Assembly: GCA_024405875.1 (NCBI GenBank)
Contig: JAKSOA010000006.1
Location: forward strand, 1 to 64,000
DNA length: 64,000 bases
Direction of reading: 5' to 3'
DNA from: Paludibacteraceae bacterium
Lineage (GTDB): Bacteria; Bacteroidota; Bacteroidia; Bacteroidales; Paludibacteraceae
Below, piece after piece: positions 8,390 through 17,653 of the stretch (the first letter of the stretch is position 1; each line of letters opens with the position of its first letter). Made by a program: the position numbers and the translations under genes. The notes under the pieces were generated by a model that had not been told where the DNA came from, ran no database searches, and worked only from the letters and a program-made list of their open reading frames with translations.

Positions 8390-10276
8390 ATGAGAAAATA
8401 TTTGACAGCCATAACTTTTATGTTGATATCGTTAGCCACGATGTCTCAACTTTCACTTCCGGGAACAGGTGGGATAGGGTTGCTTGAGCAGTCTGAACCA
8501 CAAAACCCTGTAACTTGGAGTACCTCTTTTGGGGTGGAGAATGAAACACCTACGCTAGTTCTGACCGCAAACATTGAAGATGGTTGGCACTTCTATTCTC
8601 AAAATCATAAAGGTACGGCTCTGCCACTTGTAATTAACCTGCAACCGTCAGAATGCTATAAGCCATTGAAAGAAAAGTTTACAGAGACTCCTGCGCCTGA
8701 AGAGCATTATGATGAGTTCTTTAAGGAGACGGAACTCTACCACAGCGGCACAGTAACCTACAAAATGCCTATAAAGGTACTTTGTGACAGTGCTTTTCAA
8801 ATAAGTGCCACCATTGACGGACAAGCCTGCATTGACGGCAAATGTGTGCCGGTTAGTGAAGAGTTAATTGTGCAGTGTCAGGGTGAGATTTTTCGCTACG
8901 CTCAAAATGACGATGATGGGAACGCGTCACCGCATCACCGCATCACCGATTCATCGTTATTGTCATTTTTCTTCCTCGCCTTACTCGGCGGCTTGCTTGG
9001 CATTCTGACCCCCTGCGTGTTCCCTATGATACCAATGACGGTGTCATACTTTATGAAGCACGGTGGCAGAAAACAGGCGCTGTTTTACGGCTTTTCAATA
9101 GTCTTTATATATGTGGTGGTGGGAATAGTGCTCTCTGCCATATTCGGGCAGGGTTTTGCCAACGATATAAGCACACACTGGCTGCCCAATGTGCTGTTCA
9201 CACTAATATTTATAGTGTTTGCCATATCACTTTTAGGCTATTTTGAGATTACGCTGCCAAGCAGTTGGGTGAATGGCTCTGCTAAGAATGAGGAGAGAGC
9301 CGGCTACATTGGCACATTCTTTATGGCGCTGACACTTGTGCTTGTCTCATTCTCCTGTACACTGCCTATAGCAGGTGCTGTAGCGTTAGGTGCGGCAGAC
9401 GGTTCGTGGCTCAAGCCAATAGTGGGAATGCTTGGCTTCTCACTTGCTTTCGCACTGCCGTTTACGCTGTTCGCATTCTTCCCTCAGTGGCTTGACAAAC
9501 TACCAAAATCAGGCGGTTGGATGGGAGCCTTAAAGGTGACTCTTGCCATAGTGGAACTTGCGTTCGCCCTCAAGTTCCTGAGCGTGGCAGACCAAGCGTA
9601 TGATTGGGGCATACTTAATCGTGAACTCTTCATAATAATATGGGTGGCGCTATTCCTTGTCTTAGGTCTCTATTTCATAGGAGTCATACATTTCCCCGTA
9701 GATGACTACAAGGGCAAGCCGGGCAAGGGGCGCATAACAATGGCGGTTTTGAGCTTTGCCATCGTGGTATATCTCATACCTGGAATATGGGGTTCTCCGC
9801 TTAACGCCATATCGGGTTGGCTTCCCCCGATGAAGACTCAGACACTCTTCCTTGGTTCATCAAATACGGATATGCACAAGAACCTTGAGTGGCAGAATAC
9901 CGCCGTTATGGACTACGATGTGGCGCTTGATTCGGCAAAAGTCACAGGCAAGCCCGTGCTTCTTATGTTCACCGGTCACGGTTGTGTGAACTGCCGTAAG
10001 ATGGAGCAACTCTGCCTTGCCGATGACAGCGTAGCCGCAAGGCTGCAAAGAGATTTCATTATCTGCACTCTATATGTGGATGATAAGGTTTCAAAGACCC
10101 CATCGGGGGAGATGCTTGGAGACAAGAACAAGCGGTTGCAGAAAGAGTTGTTCCACCAGAACGCCCAGCCGTGCCACTATGTGCTCTCACCGGACGGCAC
10201 CATACTGAGCGGACCTATGTTCTATGAGACCGAACCATCATCTTACATTAACTTTTTAACTTTATTAGCGGAATAA
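8390..10276 (+). CDS. dsbD: Thiol:disulfide interchange protein DsbD
   Basis: Inner-membrane reductant conveyor that passes electrons from cytosolic thioredoxin to the periplasm. Order: signal peptide; periplasmic DsbD-alpha domain with its Cys pair (QACIDGKCVP); multi-helix membrane core with the two conserved Cys in GILTPCVFPMIP and VSFSCTLPIAG; and a C-terminal thioredoxin-like domain with GHGCVNCRKME (CxxC). All six redox cysteines are present. The start at 8390 was chosen because the upstream ATG lies in the promoter. The linker between the alpha domain and the membrane core (nucleotides about 8880-8955) is odd: it is made of two dispersed intergenic repeat motifs read in frame, giving EIFRYAQNDDDG and ASPHHRITD. 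Confidence 0.93.
   Translation: MRKYLTAITFMLISLATMSQLSLPGTGGIGLLEQSEPQNPVTWSTSFGVENETPTLVLTANIEDGWHFYSQNHKGTALPLVINLQPSECYKPLKEKFTETPAPEEHYDEFFKETELYHSGTVTYKMPIKVLCDSAFQISATIDGQACIDGKCVPVSEELIVQCQGEIFRYAQNDDDGNASPHHRITDSSLLSFFFLALLGGLLGILTPCVFPMIPMTVSYFMKHGGRKQALFYGFSIVFIYVVVGIVLSAIFGQGFANDISTHWLPNVLFTLIFIVFAISLLGYFEITLPSSWVNGSAKNEERAGYIGTFFMALTLVLVSFSCTLPIAGAVALGAADGSWLKPIVGMLGFSLAFALPFTLFAFFPQWLDKLPKSGGWMGALKVTLAIVELAFALKFLSVADQAYDWGILNRELFIIIWVALFLVLGLYFIGVIHFPVDDYKGKPGKGRITMAVLSFAIVVYLIPGIWGSPLNAISGWLPPMKTQTLFLGSSNTDMHKNLEWQNTAVMDYDVALDSAKVTGKPVLLMFTGHGCVNCRKMEQLCLADDSVAARLQRDFIICTLYVDDKVSKTPSGEMLGDKNKRLQKELFHQNAQPCHYVLSPDGTILSGPMFYETEPSSYINFLTLLAE
8880..8955 (+). repeat. Dispersed repeat motifs inserted in the dsbD reading frame
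   Basis: The minus strand of 8886-8914 reads GTCATTTTGAGCGTAGCGAA then AAATCTC, the same family as GTCATACCGAGCGTTAGCGA then GGTATCTC at about 50028-50055. Next to it, 8926-8952 on the minus strand contains tandem GGTGATGC octamers, the unit also found upstream of the S9-like gene at 38978-39017. Reading frame is preserved. Confidence 0.7.
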
Positions 10277-10286
10277 CAATTTGTGC

Positions 10287-11588
10287 TTATATTCCCAACA
10301 TCCACTTGTAGGCAGGTATTATGTGGATGGTTTTTCCATTTACGGTTATACTCTCTTCTGTAGAGTGTGTGATTATGTAAAGGTTATTACAATCCGTTGC
10401 CTTTGCCGCTTCCAATATACCATCTAATTCTCTTTTTCTTGTGTCAGCATCGGAGATGTCCCAACATACTTGTATCAACTCTTTTATAGAGTTTTCACTT
10501 TGGACAACAAAATCGCACTCTTTGTTACCTTGGTAATAGAATATTTTTTCATTTGTCTTGTTTTTCCTTGCTAAATGTAACAATACGGAGTTCTCCAATA
10601 ACTTGCCATTGTCATTGCTTTGGGGCAGTAATACGCATTGTCTCATACCATTATCAATAAAATAGTATTTTGACAGTGTTCTCTGTTCTTCTGATAGGGA
10701 GTGTGTGTATTTAGGTATTTTAATAAACATAAAGCACTCACAAACATAATCAGCCCAATCATATAAATCATCCTTTGTAAGTTTCACGCCAAGAGAACGC
10801 ATATCATTATAAATTGCATTTATTGACGTGGGCTTGGATATGTTATTCATTAGCCGCTTTATAAAATATCTTAACGCTTTGGTGTTTGATATGCTGTGCC
10901 TTTCTGCCAAATCTCTAAGTAGCATTGCGTTATAGTAACCTTGCAATCTCTTTTCCTTTATCTCTTTGGTTTCTGTCAATGCTATTTCAGGAAATGCACC
11001 GTCGCTGTTATATTGTTCCCACAATATTTTTAATTTGGCATTTTGTGATTCCGTAATACATTGCGTATCAAGATTATTAAATGCACAATATTCCTTAAAA
11101 CTCAATGGGAATGTAGTGTATTCCAATCCCCATCCTCTGAGTTCTGTGGCTATTTCACTACTTAATAATTTTGCATTGCTACCACTTATGAATATATGAG
11201 GGCAATAGTTTTTGAATACCCTTATTATAAACAACTCCCAGTTCTTTATATTCTGAATTTCATCAAAGAACATTTGTACATTTTTTAATTCCGTTTCCGG
11301 GTACAACTCCCTGTAGGCGTCCAGCACATCTTCCAAATCAGATACTTGCATATCAAACAAACGCTCATCATCAAATCCTATCCATAATATGAGACTTTTG
11401 TCCAGACCTTTTTGAACCAAGGAGTTTATGACCAATTTCATTTTTGAAGTTTTGCCACAACGTCTGACACCAGGCACTGTTACTATAGAACCGCAGTTTA
11501 TAGGCAGACTGTCTTCTCTTGATATTAAATTAAACGGAATCTCATTTTGTTTGTCAAGAATGATTTTTTTTAGAACTTCTTTGTACAT
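10287..11588 (-). CDS. AAA-family ATPase with DUF4143-type C-terminus
   Basis: P-loop ATPase distantly related to the one at 4654. Walker A is GVRRCGKT and Walker B is VQMFFDEIQNI, followed by IFISGSNAKLLSSEIATELR. The C-terminal part contains NKECDFVVQSENSIKELIQV, a PD-(D/E)XK-like strand pair typical of this family. I take the ATG at 11588 (MYKEVLKK) as start; an upstream ATG at 11612 adds eight basic residues and is also possible. A -7-like TATATTTG lies at 11630-11637 on the minus strand. The gene is convergent with dsbD and stands alone. Biological role unknown; the family is often found near mobile or accessory genes. Confidence 0.85.
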   Translation of the reverse strand: MYKEVLKKIILDKQNEIPFNLISREDSLPINCGSIVTVPGVRRCGKTSKMKLVINSLVQKGLDKSLILWIGFDDERLFDMQVSDLEDVLDAYRELYPETELKNVQMFFDEIQNIKNWELFIIRVFKNYCPHIFISGSNAKLLSSEIATELRGWGLEYTTFPLSFKEYCAFNNLDTQCITESQNAKLKILWEQYNSDGAFPEIALTETKEIKEKRLQGYYNAMLLRDLAERHSISNTKALRYFIKRLMNNISKPTSINAIYNDMRSLGVKLTKDDLYDWADYVCECFMFIKIPKYTHSLSEEQRTLSKYYFIDNGMRQCVLLPQSNDNGKLLENSVLLHLARKNKTNEKIFYYQGNKECDFVVQSENSIKELIQVCWDISDADTRKRELDGILEAAKATDCNNLYIITHSTEESITVNGKTIHIIPAYKWMLGI

Positions 11589-11727
11589 ATCCTTTTTATT
11601 TTTATGGTGCAAATTTTATTATTACGATGCAAATATAGTAATCTTTACTTAAAAAAAGGAAATATTTATATATTTTTTCATTTATTTAAGGAAAAATGAA
11701 TTTTTTTCTGCTCTCGCTACTCATTTA

Positions 11728-11781
11728 AGGCTTCGCCTTGAATTTTCAATTTTCAATTTTCAATTAATTTTTGTATCTTTG
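11728..11781 (+). promoter_or_regulatory. Promoter region of fba
   Basis: TATCTTTG at 11774-11781 fits TAnnTTTG. Upstream lie a small hairpin (AAGGCTTCGCCTT at 11728-11740) and three tandem ATTTTCA-type units. The -33 position holds TTTC, not a perfect TTTG. Confidence 0.5.
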
Positions 11782-11821
11782 TAGTTTGAAAAACAATTCA
11801 CTTTATAATTACAATTAAATT

Positions 11822-12817
11822 ATGGTATCTTACAAAGAATTAGGCCTTGTAAACACTAAAGAGATGTTTAAAGGTGCTATCAACGGAGGTTATGCCATTC
11901 CGGCATTCAACTTCAACAACATGGAACAGATGCAGGCTATTATTCAAGCGTGCGCTGAGGTTAAATCACCTGTTATTCTTCAAGTATCAAGCGGTGCTCG
12001 TAAGTATGCGAACCAGACACTTCTCCGCTATATGGCTCAGGGTGCTGTTGAGTATGCTAAGGAACTTGGTTGGGAGAAACCACAAATCTGCCTTCACCTT
12101 GACCACGGTAACAGCTTTGAACTTTGCAAGAGTTGCGTAGATATGGGCTTCTCTTCAGTTATGATTGACGGTTCAGCACTTCCATACGAGGAGAACATCG
12201 CTCTTACAAAGAAGGTTGTTGAGTACGCTCACGCCCACGATGTAACAGTTGAGGGTGAACTTGGTGTACTTGCAGGTGTTGAGGACGAGGTTTCAGCAGA
12301 GGCAAGCCACTACACACAACCATCTGAGGTTATTGATTTTACAAAACGTACAGGTGTAGATTCACTTGCCATCTCCATAGGTACTTCTCACGGTGCTAAC
12401 AAGTTCACACCGGAGCAGTGCACACGTGATGAGAACGGTATTCTTATACCACCTCCACTACGTTTTGATATTCTTAAGGAGATTGAGAAGCAACTTCCCG
12501 GATTCCCTATCGTACTTCACGGTTCTTCTTCAGTTCCACAAGAGTATGTTAAGATTATCAATGAGAACGGTGGCGCTCTCAAGGATTCTGTAGGTATTCC
12601 TGAGGAGCAACTTCGTCAGGCTTCAAAGTCTGCTGTTTGTAAGATTAATATTGACTCTGACGGTCGTCTTGCTATGACAGCCGCTGTTCGTCAGTTCTTC
12701 AACGCGGAGCCTTCTAAGTTTGACCCACGTCAATATCTTGGTCCTGCTCGTGAGGAGTTGAAGAAACTCTATATGCACAAGTGTGTAGAGGTGTTAGGCT
12801 CAGCAGGCAAAGCATAA
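11822..12817 (+). CDS. fba: Class II fructose-1,6-bisphosphate aldolase
   Basis: Zinc-dependent glycolytic/gluconeogenic aldolase that interconverts fructose-1,6-bisphosphate with DHAP and glyceraldehyde-3-phosphate. The 331 aa length fits the class II enzyme. The metal-binding motif ICLHLDHGNS carries the catalytic Asp94 and zinc ligand His95; further ligands lie in SLAISIGTSHGANKF and PIVLHGSSSVP. The VEGELGVLAGVEDEV loop is also diagnostic. The gene is monocistronic, between its own promoter and a strong terminator at 12968. Its codon usage is richer in C-ending codons than the AT-rich accessory genes, as expected for a highly expressed enzyme. Confidence 0.96.
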   Translation: MVSYKELGLVNTKEMFKGAINGGYAIPAFNFNNMEQMQAIIQACAEVKSPVILQVSSGARKYANQTLLRYMAQGAVEYAKELGWEKPQICLHLDHGNSFELCKSCVDMGFSSVMIDGSALPYEENIALTKKVVEYAHAHDVTVEGELGVLAGVEDEVSAEASHYTQPSEVIDFTKRTGVDSLAISIGTSHGANKFTPEQCTRDENGILIPPPLRFDILKEIEKQLPGFPIVLHGSSSVPQEYVKIINENGGALKDSVGIPEEQLRQASKSAVCKINIDSDGRLAMTAAVRQFFNAEPSKFDPRQYLGPAREELKKLYMHKCVEVLGSAGKA

Positions 12818-12838
12818 ATTCTGTTTCTTGTTGTTTAT

Positions 12839-12895
12839 TTTGGACTTTGTGCTTCGGTCATTTACTACAGTAAACTCCCTCATTCAAAGTCCAAA
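12839..12895. repeat. 57-bp imperfect hairpin downstream of fba
   Basis: TTTGGACTTTG (12839-12849) pairs perfectly with CAAAGTCCAAA (12885-12895). An inner stem TTTAC/GTAAA surrounds the loop. It may be a transcript-end structure or a small dispersed palindromic element. Confidence 0.6.
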
Positions 12896-12967
12896 CTAAT
12901 TCAACAATAAAACAAAATGAATTACTTAGAAAAATTATCTCGTTGAAAATTCAAAAATAACATACAA

Positions 12968-13007
12968 AACTTCCTTCTCAATTTGCTGAGAAGGAAGTTT
13001 TTTTGTT
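12968..13007 (+). terminator. Rho-independent terminator after fba
   Basis: A perfect 13-bp stem, AACTTCCTTCTCA (12968-12980) with TGAGAAGGAAGTT (12987-12999), and a 6-base loop, runs into a long T tract (12998-13007). Confidence 0.9.
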
Positions 13008-13082
13008 TTTTTGTTTGGGGTGAACAACAATTAGAAAAAGATTATAAATTTGTAATTTGAAAGTTGGTGCTTTGTTGTTAAA

Positions 13083-14744
13083 GTGAAAGGGTTGAACTTA
13101 CATAAGCGTTTTTTTCTGTTGCTGCTGACGGTTTTGTTTGGGGCTGTGGCAGATGTGTATGCCTCCTACAGATACTTTTACATAATAAAAGACAGTGAGT
13201 GGTTTGATAATTTGGAGAATACTGAGATTGGGGCGTTAGGACCAAATCCGGGTGGAGAGCACGCAACCGCTCCGTTTATTCCTTTAGCGGAAACTGATTC
13301 TTGCGGAATGTACTATGTAGATGTGCCTGAGTGGGATTGGGCGTTTCTTGTTAAAAAACGTAAAGGCGTAGCCGCTAAAAACTATGATGATGGGAATGCC
13401 ATACTATATAGGGCGGCAGGTTATGATAACAAGAAAATGAATATGCTGTATGAGATTCAAGGGAGAAACGGCACTTCCCGGAGTATTATTTTATACAAGG
13501 ATGTGCAGAAGCCCGCTCCTGAATACATATTTTACCGCATTCCGGGTGATAAGGCTCAAAATGATTTCTTTTTTGATAACACCTATACACAATGGCCTGA
13601 TATTTGGGTATCGCTGGTAAAAGGGTGTGTATCGCCCGATATTGATATCAAGGATTATAATCTAAAAGAGCATAACGCCTTTACCTTTAAGCTTACCAAA
13701 GAGTACCTTTTTGATATTTATGTCCAATATAATGTTTTAGGGTTTGAGAACAGTCCTAATTTCGGTACATTGTCATTCTTTAATTTTGACCCTACAGGCA
13801 GAGAGTTTATAGAGCCTGAGAACGGCGAGGAGGCTGTATTAGGTGTCAAGCAGACTAAATGGCAGGGCACCCACTCCAGGGATATTATTGTTGTTCCTCA
13901 AACAAAGGATGAGAGCGGTAAGTGGACAGCAAAAATAGATACCATAAACTTTACACAATGGAATAATGGTTACAGTTACCTCTTGGAGCCTCCTTATGCT
14001 GATTATGCATACAGACCACGCAAGATGGTAATTACCGCAGACCATTCTCCCCTTATTACAGAAGATGAAGTTATAGTGCACCTGACACTTGAAACCGGAC
14101 CGTTTGGCAAGGACGATAATCCTTTTTATGTGGATTATGATGACCCTTCTATTCCTGAAGACCAAAGGAATGAGGATATCCATTGGCTTAGGACTATGAT
14201 AGATATGAATAAAAAAAGTCCACGCTATCTTGAGAAGGGGTGGTGCTACATTCCCGTTGAGGGTGAGCCTTTATGGTATCATGATTGTGGTAAAACAATC
14301 AGTGCCACTATCAAGAAAGAGGACCTTCCTGTATCTTTTATGGCGGTTCGTATGGCGGATAGGAACGTAAGTTACTATGCTTCATCAAATGTGTTGACAT
14401 TTGACGATTGCTATCCGCAGCAGGTTACACTTGTATCTGACCCTGCAACCGCAGACCAGAAATTATGCGGGGGCGATGTCATGACTGAGGCTGAATATAA
14501 GGCGGTAGGAGACAAAACAGAAAGTATCGGCTGGCAGGTGAAGCCCGCTGGTACATCGTGGATTACTGTAAATAAGTCTGCCGATGCTATGAGTGCCACC
14601 GCTACAGGCACTCCTGATACTATGGGTGACTATACTGTAAAATTCTATGGAGTAAGTACTGATGCAGAGGCTTGTGATTCAGACACCCTCATCCTTAAAG
14701 TCTCTTCAATCCCCTCACCCGATGCACCAAAAATTGATTGGTGA
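13083..14744 (+). CDS. Secreted surface-cluster protein with C-terminal Ig-like module
   Basis: A 553-residue exported protein starting at GTG, with signal peptide FFLLLLTVLFGAVADVYA. I do not recognise residues 30-430. The last 110 residues form an Ig/putative-domain module (QLCGG-like start, GTPDTMGDYTVKFYGV, ACDSDTLILKV) that recurs near the ends of the two large proteins of the cluster. It stops right after SPDAPKIDW, matching the P-x-x-P-x-[IV]-x-[WFY] end seen in four neighbours. No T9SS sorting domain of its own. First of six codirectional genes. A TAAATTTG element lies at 13045-13052. Function unknown; surface or matrix location inferred. Confidence 0.75.
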   Translation: MKGLNLHKRFFLLLLTVLFGAVADVYASYRYFYIIKDSEWFDNLENTEIGALGPNPGGEHATAPFIPLAETDSCGMYYVDVPEWDWAFLVKKRKGVAAKNYDDGNAILYRAAGYDNKKMNMLYEIQGRNGTSRSIILYKDVQKPAPEYIFYRIPGDKAQNDFFFDNTYTQWPDIWVSLVKGCVSPDIDIKDYNLKEHNAFTFKLTKEYLFDIYVQYNVLGFENSPNFGTLSFFNFDPTGREFIEPENGEEAVLGVKQTKWQGTHSRDIIVVPQTKDESGKWTAKIDTINFTQWNNGYSYLLEPPYADYAYRPRKMVITADHSPLITEDEVIVHLTLETGPFGKDDNPFYVDYDDPSIPEDQRNEDIHWLRTMIDMNKKSPRYLEKGWCYIPVEGEPLWYHDCGKTISATIKKEDLPVSFMAVRMADRNVSYYASSNVLTFDDCYPQQVTLVSDPATADQKLCGGDVMTEAEYKAVGDKTESIGWQVKPAGTSWITVNKSADAMSATATGTPDTMGDYTVKFYGVSTDAEACDSDTLILKVSSIPSPDAPKIDW

Positions 14745-14784
14745 TACTAAAATCCACATTTTTTAAGATTTTTTTCAAAAATCG

Positions 14785-14816
14785 TTTGCATTTTTTATTT
14801 GGATTTGCTAAATTTG
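14785..14816 (+). promoter_or_regulatory. Promoter for the 14847-22317 surface cluster
   Basis: TTTG (14785-14788), a 20-base spacer and TAAATTTG (14809-14816) give a near-ideal Bacteroidota promoter. Predicted transcript start is near 14823, which excludes ATGs upstream of it. Confidence 0.75.
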
Positions 14817-14846
14817 TATGCTTACAATGCCGTAATGGGGCATACT

Positions 14847-17633
14847 ATGAATAAATCTATACGCAATACTATATGTAAAGTGTTGAGTGTAACGGTGTTA
14901 CCGCTATGCTCTGTGGCGGTGTACGCTGATAATTGCAGTGGTAAGACTTTGTTCCTTTATACTGGTGGCAGCAGTTTGTGGGAGCAAGGTGGTGCGTGGT
15001 TTCAGTTATACTACTACGGCTCAAGTGGGAATGGTTGGGTTACAATGGAGAGTGTGCCTGATGAGCCTGGTGTTTGGGCGGCTACTGTGCCATCAGGGAA
15101 AAACTATAGTACAGTAATATTCTGCCGTACAGAAGGCGGTAAGCCGTCAAAGGATTGGAATTATGTGTGGAACCAATCTTACGATTTAGCGTTTCAGGAA
15201 TCCAAAAATTACTATTCCATTACAGGCTGGGGTTCAGATAAGAAATGTCCTGGACAATGGAACTCAAACCACGCCTTAATTCAGCAAGGCTCACGCATAT
15301 ACTTTAATAATGCCAAGACCAATTGGGAAAATGTCTATCTTCAGATTGTGTGTAAAAATGCAAATATGAGTGCGGGTGTTGATAGTTATTATCCTAAGGG
15401 TGACTGTGGTGACGCTAATAAGGGGAATGCTTTTTATAAGATGAAAAAGTATTGTGGCTCAATTTACTATCTTGACTTGCCACGCAACGCATATAAGGGT
15501 CTTGTTACATTTGCTGACCAAGATTTACATGAATACAATGATTTGTATGCCTGTAGTTGTGTTTTGCATTATGGCTGGAAAGAAGATTCTCCTTGCATAA
15601 ATCCTACCGTTCGTAATATTGCAGGTACTGTACATGAGTGGTCTGGTGATTTAATGAAAAAACCAGGCGATGGATTGAATGATGACCCAATGAACACGCT
15701 TTCTGTAACTCCAAATCCTGTAAATCCTGTGAAGCGTGATGACTATGTAACGCTAAAAGTTGAGAGTTCACAGACTTGGAAATGGTACTCTTCATCAGAT
15801 GGTAAAACGTGGACAGAATGCACATCGTCAGCATCGGGAACTGGTAAAAACACACTTACAGTAAGACCGGAGCTTTCAACTTACTATCAGGTGCGTGATG
15901 CCGATAATATATGTAACGCAACTTACCGTGTTGAGGTTGATATTGCCTGTAAAGGTAACAGGACCACACTGCTGGATGTTGATTTTGACACAGATGCCTC
16001 TGGTAATTATTTTACAGCAGAGAGTAGCCGCCGTGCCGCCATCAGTAGTAAGGGGGAGTACATAAATACAAATATTTACAGTTATTCAGGTGAAGGTAAG
16101 GAGATATTGGATGGCTTCTACACAATTCTTGCAAATCCAAAGTTTGGTGGCTGTGGAATCCAACAGACAGCCAAAACTTGTGAGGAGACATCTTGTTTGC
16201 AAAATGTAAGAAGCGGGTGTTATGAAAATGAATATTGGTTTCTTGATATAAAAGACCACACACAACCTGCAGGAAAGATTGGTGGAATGCTTATGGCTAA
16301 CTGTAAGGAAAAGGGTGAGGTAATATTCTCATATTCAACAGGAAAACTTTGTTCCAAGAACCTATATATGACATTCTCCGCTTGGTTTGCCAATGCTACA
16401 AGACCTAATAGTGAGGAGAAACCTATTCCAATCAATGCCAAGATATTTATCAGGAATAAAACAAGAACAGAAGATATTGCTCACGTAAACATTGTGAATG
16501 TAAAGCCTGACGGTAAATGGGTTAATGGAAAAACGGCATTCTTCTCAGGTGATAATGATGAACTTATTGTAGAGGTTGTCAACTATGGAGAGTCAGGTAC
16601 GGGTAATGATATTCTTATAGATGACATAAGTTTTACGGCTTGTGTGCCAGAGGTTAAATTTAATCCATATACCACTGTTGATTGTGGCGTTATTACCACT
16701 ATAACGGTTGTTCCTACTGGAATTGATGAGATTTTTCAGACCACACCATACTATTTATGGCAGCGTTATAACTATACAACTGATAAGTGGGAGAATATTC
16801 CAAATGACCCGACTCCAGGTTCTGGCTCATATAAGGGTAGTGGAATAGGTAAGACAAAGTATGAGTTTAACATTCTAAAGGAGGTTGGAGGTAAAGACCC
16901 TCTGTTTCGTGTAATTCTTGCAGGAACTGAAAATGCCGCTAAGGAAGTTGGTGCCGGGTTGCCTCATAATTGCCCCGATTATGCTATGACAGATGAGATT
17001 ATAGTGGATTGCAAATGTTTAGAGCAACACATAACCAAAAGTTCGGGTATTGAAAATCAAAATGTATGTGAGGGTAATGACATAGAAAATGTGGTGTATT
17101 TAGCTACAGGCACTACTAGTGGTGCTGATGTCAAGGATTTGCCAGATGGTTTGACTGCTGCAAAAAGTGGTAAGAATGTTACCATAAGTGGAACTCTGCC
17201 TGTCATAGATAAGGATACCACATATACCATTAAGGTCTTTGCCGTTGATACGCCTGGAATATCTTGTGAATCTGATACTTTGGAACTTAAAATAAACGCA
17301 AAGCAAAAGCCCACGCTTACACTGCTTGAGGGCGAGGGATATGGAAAGGCTAATCAGTCTGTTTGCAAGGAAGATGAGATTGTGGATATATACTATCAGT
17401 GGGGAGGCTCCGCAACAGGAGCATCGGGGAGTCCTGCGAATAGTGGCGTCAAATATGAATCCATAGCAGATAATAAGGAACTTAAAATTTCTGGTACGCC
17501 TGCCTCTACTTACACCTACACTGTAAGTACAACAGGGCAGAACTCTGTCTGTTCACCTGCTAAGTTAAGTGGAACTTTGACGCTTCACCCTACGCCACTT
17601 GAGCCGGGTGTCAAGTATAATGAAATTAAATAA
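14847..17633 (+). CDS. Large secreted modular protein (carbohydrate-binding-like, jelly-roll, Ig modules)
   Basis: About 928 aa. I start at the ATG at 14847 because it follows the promoter and gives a signal peptide (MNKSIRNTICKVLSVTVL...VYA); a longer frame would begin inside the promoter. Modules in order: a Trp-rich N-terminal domain; a starch-binding-like domain (SRIYFNNAKTNWENVYLQIV); an Ig-like domain (WKWYSSSDGKTWTE); a jelly-roll domain (GKEILDGFYTILANP through GNDILIDDISFTAC); a second beta domain; and two Ig-like modules. It ends LHPTPLEPGVKYNEIK, the cluster's shared terminal motif. It shares the jelly-roll and later modules with the 860-aa protein at 19735, so the two are paralogues. 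No sorting domain. Ligand binding is inferred. Confidence 0.8.
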   Translation: MNKSIRNTICKVLSVTVLPLCSVAVYADNCSGKTLFLYTGGSSLWEQGGAWFQLYYYGSSGNGWVTMESVPDEPGVWAATVPSGKNYSTVIFCRTEGGKPSKDWNYVWNQSYDLAFQESKNYYSITGWGSDKKCPGQWNSNHALIQQGSRIYFNNAKTNWENVYLQIVCKNANMSAGVDSYYPKGDCGDANKGNAFYKMKKYCGSIYYLDLPRNAYKGLVTFADQDLHEYNDLYACSCVLHYGWKEDSPCINPTVRNIAGTVHEWSGDLMKKPGDGLNDDPMNTLSVTPNPVNPVKRDDYVTLKVESSQTWKWYSSSDGKTWTECTSSASGTGKNTLTVRPELSTYYQVRDADNICNATYRVEVDIACKGNRTTLLDVDFDTDASGNYFTAESSRRAAISSKGEYINTNIYSYSGEGKEILDGFYTILANPKFGGCGIQQTAKTCEETSCLQNVRSGCYENEYWFLDIKDHTQPAGKIGGMLMANCKEKGEVIFSYSTGKLCSKNLYMTFSAWFANATRPNSEEKPIPINAKIFIRNKTRTEDIAHVNIVNVKPDGKWVNGKTAFFSGDNDELIVEVVNYGESGTGNDILIDDISFTACVPEVKFNPYTTVDCGVITTITVVPTGIDEIFQTTPYYLWQRYNYTTDKWENIPNDPTPGSGSYKGSGIGKTKYEFNILKEVGGKDPLFRVILAGTENAAKEVGAGLPHNCPDYAMTDEIIVDCKCLEQHITKSSGIENQNVCEGNDIENVVYLATGTTSGADVKDLPDGLTAAKSGKNVTISGTLPVIDKDTTYTIKVFAVDTPGISCESDTLELKINAKQKPTLTLLEGEGYGKANQSVCKEDEIVDIYYQWGGSATGASGSPANSGVKYESIADNKELKISGTPASTYTYTVSTTGQNSVCSPAKLSGTLTLHPTPLEPGVKYNEIK

Positions 17634-17653
17634 TTAACATAAATACAAATGCT

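Noticed and set aside
4654-11612. The two AAA/DUF4143 ATPases as a linked system
   Set aside because: They are on opposite strands, 4.4 kb apart, separated by core genes, and belong to a family that is common and scattered in Bacteroidales.
12917-12946. Nine-codon ORF (MNYLEKLSR) between fba hairpins
   Set aside because: Too short to support; no conserved context, and it sits between two transcript-end hairpins.
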